Assembly (NCBI GenBank): GCA_020627425.1
Contig: JAHKXX010000288.1
Location: 1-7,962 of the forward strand
Length of the DNA stretch: 7,962 bases
Direction of reading: 5' to 3'
DNA from: a bacterium
Lineage (GTDB): Bacteria > Bacillota > Clostridia > Oscillospirales > Acutalibacteraceae
The notes beneath the pieces were generated by a model. It worked only from the letters and a program-made list of their open reading frames with translations, ran no database searches and was not told where the DNA came from. This document shows positions 1-5,662 of the stretch, one piece after another. The position numbers were made by a program, and so were the translations under genes. How positions within the stretch are numbered: position 1 is the first letter of the stretch; every line of letters starts with the position of its first letter.

Positions 1-1152
1 GCCGTTATAAAGATTGACAGCTTTTCTCAGAGGGCGGCTCTCGGCAGCACGGCAAAATTCCCGAAATGGGCAGAGGCATATAAGTATCCGCCCGAGGAAA
101 AGGAAACCGAACTGCTTGATATAGAAATAAATGTCGGCAGAACAGGCGTGCTGACTCCTACAGCTATTTTTAAGCCCGTTACACTGGCAGGGACTACAGT
201 CAGCCGCGCAACACTTCACAATGAGGACTTCATAAAAGAAAAGGGTATCCGTATAGGCGATACCGTTGTACTGCGAAAGGCAGGAGAAATAATACCCGAG
301 GTCGTGTCTGTTGTCAGACATAACGAAAACTCGGCTGAGTACACTATGCCAAGGTACTGTCCGTCCTGCGGATCACCCGTGGTCAGTGAGGAGGGCGAAG
401 CAGCACTCAGGTGTACAAATACCGACTGTCCGGCACAGCTGATCAGACATATAATACACTTTGTCTCCCGTGACGCTATGGATATTGACGGACTCGGCGA
501 AAAGGTGGTTCATGCTCTTGTCGAAAAAGGACTTATATCCTCTCCCCTTGACCTGTACAGACTGACAAGAGAGGATATTCTTACCCTTGACAAGAAAAAG
601 GACAAATCCGCCGATAACCTTATAACGGCTATAGAAAAATCAAAACAAAACGACCTGTACAGGGTAGTATATGCCCTGGGAATACGCCACATAGGTCAGC
701 GTGCGGCAAGACTGCTTGCAGATAAATTCAGAAGCCTTGACAGTATCGCAAATGCGGATACCGAAGAGATAGCTTCTATTGAGGGCTTTGGCGAAATAAT
801 GGCAAAAAGCACTTCGGACTACTTTGCTATGGAGCAATCAAAAAAGCTTGTTGATGAAATAAAGGAGCTTGGGATAAACAGTGAAAACCTGAGTGTGAAA
901 GACAGCTCCGTACAGAACACTCTGTTTTCCGGAAAGACCTTTGTAATAACAGGCACACTGCCGAATTATAAAAGAAGTGAGGCCGCGGCTATTATAGAGA
1001 GTCTCGGCGGCAAGGTATCGTCAAGTGTTTCCAAAAAAACAGACTATGTGCTCGCAGGAGAAGACCCAGGAAGTAAATATACTAAGGCTCAGTCCCTGGG
1101 TGTTACTATAATAGACGAGACTGAGTTTGACAGAATGAAGAGTCAAGGCTGA
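1..1152 (+). CDS. ligA: NAD+-dependent DNA ligase LigA, C-terminal part (5' end outside window)
   Basis: LigA seals nicks in duplex DNA using NAD+ and acts in replication and repair. The reading frame is open from base 1, so about 383 C-terminal residues are visible; the family is usually about 670 aa. The fragment opens inside the nucleotidyltransferase domain, with the lysines of VIKID and YKYPPEEK matching motifs IV and V. The active-site KxDG lies upstream of the window. The OB fold follows (VGRTG, then AGTTVSRATLHN), then a four-cysteine zinc finger (fragment residues about 120, 123, 138, 143). Next come helix-hairpin-helix repeats (IDGLGEKV, ALGIRHIGQRAA, IEGFGE) and a BRCT domain at about residues 308-376 (GKTFVITGTL, ESLGGKV, KTDYVLAG). 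A GTG at 148 is internal, not a start, because homology continues upstream of it. The next gene begins 25 bp downstream in the same direction and may be co-transcribed. No frameshift or missing key residue is seen. Confidence 0.97.
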   Translation, partial: AVIKIDSFSQRAALGSTAKFPKWAEAYKYPPEEKETELLDIEINVGRTGVLTPTAIFKPVTLAGTTVSRATLHNEDFIKEKGIRIGDTVVLRKAGEIIPEVVSVVRHNENSAEYTMPRYCPSCGSPVVSEEGEAALRCTNTDCPAQLIRHIIHFVSRDAMDIDGLGEKVVHALVEKGLISSPLDLYRLTREDILTLDKKKDKSADNLITAIEKSKQNDLYRVVYALGIRHIGQRAARLLADKFRSLDSIANADTEEIASIEGFGEIMAKSTSDYFAMEQSKKLVDEIKELGINSENLSVKDSSVQNTLFSGKTFVITGTLPNYKRSEAAAIIESLGGKVSSSVSKKTDYVLAGEDPGSKYTKAQSLGVTIIDETEFDRMKSQG

Positions 1153-1177
1153 AAAAAAAAGAAGTGTAGTTTTAAAA

Positions 1178-2458
1178 ATGGCAAATACAGCTAAAAGAGC
1201 TTTTAAAGCATATTATAAAAAAGGCAAATTTCATATACTGAAATTTCTGAAGTGGACTCTTGTTTCCATAATAACGGGTCTTGTGGTAGGATCTTTCAGT
1301 ACGCTTTTTGCATTTATTATGAATACAGCCACAGAGTTTCGACATAATAACGACTATATACTCTATTTTTTGCCGCTGGCAGGTCTTGTAACGGTTTTCC
1401 TTTACAGTCTGTTCAAGTACAAAAACGATAAGGGTACAAATCTGGTGCTGTCCACTATTCACGCAAAGAGTCAGATTCCATTCCGGATGGCTCCGCTGAT
1501 ATTTATAACAACTATACTCACCCATCTGTTCGGAGGCTCCGCCGGCAGAGAGGGCGCCGCACTGCAGCTTGGCGGCAGTATAGGCAACCAGCTTGGACGA
1601 TGGTTTCGCTTTGACGATGCGGATACCAGAGTAGTCGTTCTGTGCGGTATGAGCGCAGCTTTTTCGGCGGTATTCGGTACTCCTATGGCAGCGGCTGTGT
1701 TCTCGATGGAGGTCGTAAGCGTCGGAGTTATGTACTATGCGGCACTTGTTCCGTGTGTGTTTTCTTCGCTGATAGCGTCTTACTTTGCTGTCAATTTCGG
1801 AGTAAGGGGAAGCAATTTCAAGGGACTGGATTTTCCTGCGCTCGATTTTTTAAACACAGCAGAAACAGTCGGACTGTCACTTTTGTGTGCTTTGCTGAGT
1901 ATCGCATTTATCGTGCTTCTGCATACAACCGGCGACCTTTTCAGAAAATATCTAAAAAGCCCCTATCTTCGGATAGCTATCGCAGGCTCGGCAATAGTGC
2001 TGATGTCGGTACTGCTCGGTACCCGTGACTATAACGGTGCCGGTATTGATGTGATCACCAGAGCGATAAAGGGCGACGCCGTCCCCTATGCTTTTATACT
2101 AAAAATGGTCTTTACTGCCATAACAATAGAAGCAGGCTATCGAGGCGGAGAAATTGTTCCGGCGTTCTTTATCGGTGCGACCTTCGGCTGTACCTTTGGT
2201 CATATTATAGGGTTCTCTCCCTCTGTATGCGCAGCAGTCGGGCTTATCTCCGTATTCTGCGGCGTAACAAACTGTCCGATAACGTCGCTGCTCATCAGCT
2301 TTGAGCTTTTCGGAGGAAACGGCATACATTTCTTTATGATCGCTATCGCGGTAAGCTATTTTATGTCCGGTTATTACGGTCTTTATAAGGATCAGACAAT
2401 AGTCTATTCAAAGTATAAGGCAAAATTTCTTAACAGAAGAACAAGACAAAAGATCTAA
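1178..2458 (+). CDS. CLC-family anion channel/antiporter, resembling the fluoride (CLC-F) branch
   Basis: This 426-aa polytopic membrane protein belongs to the CLC superfamily, which moves chloride or fluoride, often in exchange for protons. A basic N-terminus (about residues 6-26) precedes many hydrophobic segments. CLC signatures are in order: GREG at 123-126 with the gating glutamate E125, FGTPMAAAVFSME at 166-178, YRGGEIVPAFFIGATFG at 321-337, and TNCPITSLLISFE at 364-376. There is no GSGIP motif; the equivalent stretch reads DKGTNLVLSTIH. The GxFxP motif has glutamate (E325) in place of the aromatic residue, and the position of the E. coli internal proton glutamate E203 appears to be valine. 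From memory these features fit fluoride/proton CLC-F antiporters better than E. coli-type ClcA; the substrate is an inference. No CBS domain is present. The ribosome site is weak (A-rich GAAG before the ATG). It lies 25 bp after ligA and ends 9 bp before a strong terminator. Confidence 0.92.
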   Translation: MANTAKRAFKAYYKKGKFHILKFLKWTLVSIITGLVVGSFSTLFAFIMNTATEFRHNNDYILYFLPLAGLVTVFLYSLFKYKNDKGTNLVLSTIHAKSQIPFRMAPLIFITTILTHLFGGSAGREGAALQLGGSIGNQLGRWFRFDDADTRVVVLCGMSAAFSAVFGTPMAAAVFSMEVVSVGVMYYAALVPCVFSSLIASYFAVNFGVRGSNFKGLDFPALDFLNTAETVGLSLLCALLSIAFIVLLHTTGDLFRKYLKSPYLRIAIAGSAIVLMSVLLGTRDYNGAGIDVITRAIKGDAVPYAFILKMVFTAITIEAGYRGGEIVPAFFIGATFGCTFGHIIGFSPSVCAAVGLISVFCGVTNCPITSLLISFELFGGNGIHFFMIAIAVSYFMSGYYGLYKDQTIVYSKYKAKFLNRRTRQKI

Positions 2459-2467
2459 ATTTTTAAA

Positions 2468-2499
2468 CGGCAGCTCATAGATGTGAGCTGCCGCTTTTT
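2468..2499 (+). terminator. Rho-independent terminator after the CLC gene
   Basis: A perfect 10-bp stem (cggcagctca / tgagctgccg) with a 6-nt loop is followed after one base by five T. It lies 9 bp past the CLC stop and separates the ligA-CLC unit from feoAB. Confidence 0.93.
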
Positions 2500-2525
2500 G
2501 TGTCACTTTGTTTTTTACTGCATAC

Positions 2526-2531
2526 TATAAT
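2526..2531 (+). promoter_or_regulatory. feoA: Candidate -10 box of the feoAB promoter
   Basis: A perfect TATAAT lies 36 bp upstream of the feoA ATG, after the terminator and where a promoter is expected. No good -35 hexamer is found at 16-18 bp, and no extended -10 TG is correctly placed, so an activator may be needed or the match may be chance. No convincing Fur or DtxR operator could be read by eye around it. Confidence 0.4.
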
Positions 2532-2556
2532 AATGAGTGGATCTTAAAAAATAATT

Positions 2557-2562
2557 GGTGAT
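2557..2562 (+). promoter_or_regulatory. feoA: Ribosome binding site that sets the feoA start
   Basis: GGTGAT, complementary to the 16S rRNA 3' end, lies 4 nt before the ATG at 2567. It overlaps the upstream in-frame TTG (2555) and GTG (2558), which makes those codons unlikely starts. The minus-strand polymerase gene at 7161 uses the same GGTGAT with the same 4-nt spacing. Confidence 0.7.
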
Positions 2563-2566
2563 ACTT

Positions 2567-2803
2567 ATGAATAATACATTGACGCTGAATGATCTGAAAA
2601 AAGGTGAATGGGCAAAAATAACCGGCTTACCGGCGAGCGTTCCGGTAAGAAGAAGAATAGTAAGTCTGGGACTGACCGTAAATACTGAAATCTGCGTTTT
2701 ATACAGTGCTCCGTTCGGTGATCCCAGAGCATATTACTACAGGGGTACGGTTATGGCTCTGCGCAGACGGGACGCCGGACTTATTAAAGCAGAGCTTTTG
2801 TAA
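2567..2803 (+). CDS. feoA: Ferrous iron transport accessory protein FeoA
   Basis: FeoA is a small cytoplasmic SH3-like protein that works with the Fe(II) permease FeoB. The 78-aa product fits the family's usual 75-85 aa. Visible hallmarks are the N-terminal TLNDLKKGEWAKITGL strand region, the RRRIVSLGLTVNTEICVL segment (the family's typical RLxxLGLxPGxxI pattern), and the C-terminal MALRRRDAGLI strand (typical xALRxxxAxxI). The start is taken at the ATG at 2567 because a GGTGAT ribosome site lies just upstream; an in-frame TTG at 2555 would add four residues. It is the first gene of a two-gene operon and lies 39 bp before feoB. Iron-dependent repression is common for this operon, but no operator could be identified here. 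Confidence 0.93.
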   Translation: MNNTLTLNDLKKGEWAKITGLPASVPVRRRIVSLGLTVNTEICVLYSAPFGDPRAYYYRGTVMALRRRDAGLIKAELL

Positions 2804-2828
2804 GATAAATAGTAGATTTATCCTCGGT

Positions 2829-2835
2829 AGGTGAT
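2829..2835 (+). promoter_or_regulatory. feoB: Ribosome binding site that favours a TTG start for feoB
   Basis: AGGTGAT lies 7 nt before an in-frame TTG at 2843. The only upstream in-frame alternative, GTG at 2831, sits inside this Shine-Dalgarno sequence and has no ribosome site of its own (tcctcgg precedes it). The TTG start is therefore preferred. Confidence 0.7.
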
Positions 2836-2842
2836 AACAGCC

Positions 2843-4861
2843 TTGATAGATACACTTCACAGAGTAATGCTTGTCGGTAACCCGAACGTAGGAAAAAGCA
2901 CGATCTTTAACGCACTTACAGGCTCTGATCAGCCTGTAGGAAACTGGAGCGGCAAAACGGTCGACAGTGCTGTAGGATATATGAATTATAATAAAATGAC
3001 CTTTGAGATAACCGACCTGCCGGGACTATACTCGGTAGGGGCAGGCTCTCCGGACGAAATAAAAGCCTCGGAAAACATCTTATTCGGCAAAAGGGATGTT
3101 CTGGTCATAGTGGTAAGTGCCGGGAGTCTTGAACGCAGTCTTTCTTTTGTTTTAAAAATACTCGAGCTTTACTCTAAGGCAATACTGTGTCTGAATATGT
3201 CGGATGAAGCCGAAAAAAGTGTTTTTATAAGCAGTAAAGAGCTTTCACGGCAGCTTGGTATACCTGTTGTGTGCACATCAGCAAAAAAGAAGAAAAACCT
3301 CGACAGTCTGAAAGAAACTATCAGTGAACTTTTCGAGGGAAAGATCAAATGCAGCTATAAAAAGACCGCTTTGCCCTTTTTCGCGGAATACATTATCTCT
3401 GAGATAAGCTCCGAGCTGGATATTCACGAAAATCAAAAAAGAATTGCGGCTATGATTCTGGCGGACGAAACCGGCAGTGCTGTAATGAGCGGCAGGATAA
3501 AACGGACAAACAGACTCGAGTCCGTGCTACAACGCTGTTATTCCCTTATTAAGCAAAACGGTGAGGATTTTTCCGACACAGTAGACTCCGTGCTGCAAAA
3601 ACGTGCCGACGAAATATACCGCTTGTGCGTCAGCCGAAAAAACAGAAAAAGCAAAAGCCTGTCGGCAGACAGAATACTTACATCAAGAATATTCGGTATA
3701 CCGATAATGCTTTTACTGCTGGGGCTTGTCTTTTATATTACCATTGTCGGGGCAAACTATCCGTCGGAGCTGCTCTCTGCCCTGTTTGACAATATCAGAG
3801 TGCTCCTCAATGACGGTATTATGAAATTATCGCTGCCGCAGTGGGTCGGCGGACTTTTTATTGACGGGATCTTTTCTACCCTTTCGACTGTTGTTTCGGT
3901 TATGCTGCCACCAATGGCGATATTTTTTCCGCTGTTTTCATTTCTGGAAAACCTCGGCTATCTGCCCAGAGTAGCATTTAACCTTGACCGATGCTTTCAT
4001 TTTGCAGGTACCGGCGGCAAGCAGGCTCTTACAATGATGATGGGCTTTGGCTGTAACGCCTGCGGAGTTACCGGCTGCCGGATCATAGAAAACGACAATG
4101 AACGGCGTATCGCGATAGTTACCAACAGTTTTTCTCCCTGTAACGGAAGATTTCCGGCAATACTCGCGCTTATCTCCGCTTTCTTTACCGCAGGAGTATC
4201 TCCTTTTTTTAAAACGGCATTGTCCGGGGTGATACTTGCCGCTGTTATAATCATCAGCATATTTGTTTCTGTGCTTGTTTCAGGTATATTGAGCCGAACA
4301 ATACTAAAAAACAACGAAGGCAGCTTTTTTATGGAGTTGCCTCCCTATAGAGTGCCTCAGGTCGGTAAAATACTTTCCGACTCTCTGCTTCATAAAACGC
4401 CTGCCATACTTCTGCGGGCAGTCATTGTTGCGGCACCTGCCGGCGCCTTGCTGTGGCTTATATCCAATATTTTTATAAACGATAAAAGCATACTGATATG
4501 TATCACCGAGTTCTTGGATCCTTTTGCAAGAGTTATGGGTCTGGACGGAGTTATGCTGACTGCGTTCATTTTTGGGTTTCCTGCAAACGAGATAGTGATC
4601 CCGATCGCTATGACTGTTTATTCAGAGATAAACGGCTCTGTCTGTAATGATCTGTCATCGCTTGCCGGCAGCGGTATGACGCAGGTAAACGCGCTGTGTG
4701 CCATTGCCTTTTTTGTAATGCACTTCCCGTGCTCTACTACCTGTATCACCATATATAAGGAAACAAAAAGCCTTGGCTGGACGCTGTTTTCTATTGCCCT
4801 GCCGACGGTGTGCGGTATATTATGCTGTATGCTTATCAGGCTTTTGTCAGGGTTATTTTAG
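2843..4861 (+). CDS. feoB: Ferrous iron (or related divalent metal) transporter FeoB, variant-motif subtype
   Basis: FeoB is an inner-membrane Fe(II) permease with an N-terminal GTPase. From the TTG start it is 672 aa (E. coli FeoB is 773 aa). The G domain is complete: G1 GNPNVGKST at 12-20, G3 DLPG at 58-61, G4 NMSD at 118-121 and G5 TSAK at 145-148. A helical spacer with many charged residues runs to about residue 275, followed by about eight to ten hydrophobic segments with the two mirrored Gate regions. The metal-path motifs are unusual: GCNACG at 403-408 where classical FeoB has GCNVP, PCNGRFP at 432-438 where classical FeoB has PCSAR, and NEIVIP at 582-587. From memory a Clostridia FeoB clade shares this pattern, so this is probably a subtype rather than decay. 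Fe(II) is the likely substrate given feoA next door, but Mn(II) cannot be excluded. No feoC follows, and no terminator lies directly after the stop. Confidence 0.94.
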   Translation: MIDTLHRVMLVGNPNVGKSTIFNALTGSDQPVGNWSGKTVDSAVGYMNYNKMTFEITDLPGLYSVGAGSPDEIKASENILFGKRDVLVIVVSAGSLERSLSFVLKILELYSKAILCLNMSDEAEKSVFISSKELSRQLGIPVVCTSAKKKKNLDSLKETISELFEGKIKCSYKKTALPFFAEYIISEISSELDIHENQKRIAAMILADETGSAVMSGRIKRTNRLESVLQRCYSLIKQNGEDFSDTVDSVLQKRADEIYRLCVSRKNRKSKSLSADRILTSRIFGIPIMLLLLGLVFYITIVGANYPSELLSALFDNIRVLLNDGIMKLSLPQWVGGLFIDGIFSTLSTVVSVMLPPMAIFFPLFSFLENLGYLPRVAFNLDRCFHFAGTGGKQALTMMMGFGCNACGVTGCRIIENDNERRIAIVTNSFSPCNGRFPAILALISAFFTAGVSPFFKTALSGVILAAVIIISIFVSVLVSGILSRTILKNNEGSFFMELPPYRVPQVGKILSDSLLHKTPAILLRAVIVAAPAGALLWLISNIFINDKSILICITEFLDPFARVMGLDGVMLTAFIFGFPANEIVIPIAMTVYSEINGSVCNDLSSLAGSGMTQVNALCAIAFFVMHFPCSTTCITIYKETKSLGWTLFSIALPTVCGILCCMLIRLLSGLF

Positions 4862-4886
4862 TCACGGTATACAGACAGCTTAAAAG

Positions 4887-4907
4887 CTTTGCTTCATGAA
4901 AGCAAAG
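4887..4907. other. Hairpin just after feoB
   Basis: An 8-bp perfect stem CTTTGCTT / AAGCAAAG has a 5-nt loop, 25 bp past the feoB stop. There is no T-tract on the plus strand. On the minus strand it is followed by CTTTT, so it could weakly terminate minus-strand readthrough or protect the feoB mRNA 3' end. Confidence 0.5.
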
Positions 4908-4962
4908 GAGATCACGAGCTTATTGTCAATGTCAGCAACTTAAGAAAACACAAAAATTTCGC

Positions 4963-5088
4963 CCGCCTTTACAAAGGCGGCGGAGTCCAGAGGACGCGGG
5001 TGTCCGGTGGACACCTCTGCGCACCAGAAGCGCCGACCGAGCCGGCAGGCGAGACCCAAAGCCTCTGGTCGCGCTCCGCAGAGCGCGA
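4963..5088. other. GC-rich multi-hairpin core of the intergenic element
   Basis: Stems read by eye: CCGCCTT/AAGGCGG with loop TACA (4963-4980); GGTGTCC/GGACACC with 3-nt loop GGT (4999-5015); and TCGCGCTC/GAGCGCGA with loop CGCA (5069-5088). A long-range pairing CCAGAGG (4987-4993) with CCTCTGG (5062-5068) would close a branched domain containing the second hairpin and a G/C-rich arm at 5019-5051. Perfect arms around short loops suggest a fold rather than coding sequence. It is not recognised as a known RNA class, and the functional strand is unknown. Confidence 0.55.
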
Positions 5089-5123
5089 AACTCTTTTTGC
5101 CTGACACTTTCGCAAGGGGTGAA

Positions 5124-5154
5124 TCAAAAAACAATCCGGTGGACTGTTTTTTGA
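5124..5154. terminator. Bidirectional terminator-like hairpin in the intergenic element
   Basis: TCAAAAAACA (5124-5133) pairs with TGTTTTTTGA (5145-5154). One internal mismatch and an apical TCC/GGA around loop GGT complete the hairpin. The A6 and T6 tracts give a U-run on either strand, as in terminators shared by convergent operons; here feoAB comes from the left and the polymerase operon from the right. It is the first good T-rich terminator after feoB. It is also part of the bounded element. Confidence 0.6.
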
Positions 5155-5157
5155 GAG

Positions 5158-5184
5158 GGGAAGCCCTGGGAAAGAGAGCTTCCC
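5158..5184. other. Hairpin GGGAAGC/GCTTCCC in the intergenic element
   Basis: A 7-bp perfect stem with a 13-nt loop, followed on the plus strand by TTTG. It could extend by G-T and A-T pairs at 5155-5157 with 5185-5187. The short U-run makes it at best a weak terminator; it may be one arm of a larger fold. Confidence 0.45.
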
Positions 5185-5199
5185 TTTGTAGCGGTCGGT

Positions 5200-5231
5200 A
5201 AAAAATGTGCCTCGCTGCCGTAAGGCAGCGA
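5200..5231 (-). terminator. Probable terminator after the YolD-like gene
   Basis: Read on the minus strand, a perfect 8-bp stem TCGCTGCC / GGCAGCGA with a 4-nt loop (5212-5231) is followed by six bases and then TTTTTT (5205-5200). It lies 11 bp past the YolD-like stop. The gap between stem and T-run weakens it as an intrinsic terminator. Confidence 0.55.
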
Positions 5232-5242
5232 ACCTGAAAACC

Positions 5243-5662
5243 TTAAGTTGTTGACATTGGGCTTACTGTTATATTTATTATATCCCCGGCAAAGATCTCT
5301 GTCCCGTCCTCAAATATTATCAGCCTTCTTTGAGTGTCCGCAGTTTTGAATATGCCGCTGTGTTCTATTATGGAGCCGCCGCTTTTTTTATCATCGGGTA
5401 AAAAAAACGTAACCGATATAACTGCCCTTCCATCGGTTATGCTTAAAACAAGCGAAAGGACCTTGTCAAATCTTTCACGCTCATCCTCACTTACCTCGGG
5501 ACGTCTGTCAGTAATTCTCTCCTGCTCGCGCAAATAATCATCATAGCCCGTAAGCGCAGCAAAGGGTGAAAACTGTGCCGCCCTGATGCTCAGCGGCATA
5601 TTAGGATAATCCTCCGTAATATACCGCTGTCTGTTTATTATATCATCATATCTGCCTGTCAT
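5243..5662 (-). CDS. YolD-like protein, translationally coupled to the Y-family polymerase
   Basis: A 139-aa YolD-family protein of unknown biochemistry. The family recurs directly beside UvrX/UmuC-type polymerases in Gram-positive bacteria, and a UmuD-like accessory role has been suspected; that role is an inference here. The N-terminal part shows the Clostridia pattern DIINRQ, then RAAQFSPFAALTGYDD at 27-42 and EQERITDRRPEVSEDE at 46-61. The C-terminal beta-rich YolD fold follows (VISVTFFLPDDKK at 81-93, SGIFKTADTQRRLIIF at 102-117, IFAGDIINI at 123-131). The start ATG at 5662 overlaps the polymerase TGA by 4 nt (ATGA) and has a strong AGGAGGT ribosome site 8 nt upstream, inside the polymerase gene. 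The open frame continues upstream to 5899, but that stretch is out-of-frame polymerase sequence. The last residues, PMSTT and the stop, lie inside the inverted repeat of the adjacent element, so the native C-terminus may have been altered by insertion. Confidence 0.85.
   Translation of the reverse strand: MTGRYDDIINRQRYITEDYPNMPLSIRAAQFSPFAALTGYDDYLREQERITDRRPEVSEDERERFDKVLSLVLSITDGRAVISVTFFLPDDKKSGGSIIEHSGIFKTADTQRRLIIFEDGTEIFAGDIINITVSPMSTT

Larger units (their letters stand above)
4927..5259. repeat. MITE-like or structured-RNA element bounded by 18-bp inverted repeats
   Basis: The left end CAATGTCAGCAACTTAAG (4927-4944) is the inverse of the right end CTTAAGTTGTTGACATTG (5242-5259), with one mismatch in 18 that would be a G-U pair in RNA. 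The 297 bp between hold at least five hairpins and no convincing gene. Three short open frames cross it (4889-5104 plus, 4940-5134 minus, 5007-5201 plus), but none has a ribosome site or a recognised domain. GC jumps to about 69% (hand count, 4961-5090) against A/T-rich flanks. The right repeat covers the last codons and stop of the YolD-like gene. Two readings fit: a non-autonomous transposable element with terminal inverted repeats, or a large RNA closed by a long basal stem. No transposase is present in the window. Confidence 0.65.

Noticed and set aside
1153..1177. Fluoride riboswitch before the CLC gene
   Set aside because: Only 25 bp separates the genes and none of the crcB-motif consensus is visible.
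2503..2545. Fur or DtxR operator before feoA
   Set aside because: A/T-rich sequence near the -10 box loosely resembles a Fur box, but no adequate inverted repeat was found by eye.
4889..5201. Three open frames across the intergenic element (4889-5104 plus, 4940-5134 minus, 5007-5201 plus) as genes
   Set aside because: They overlap on both strands and owe their openness to GC-rich hairpins. They lack ribosome sites and recognisable domains, and their compositions (Arg/Ser/Ala/Gly rich) are typical of spurious translation.
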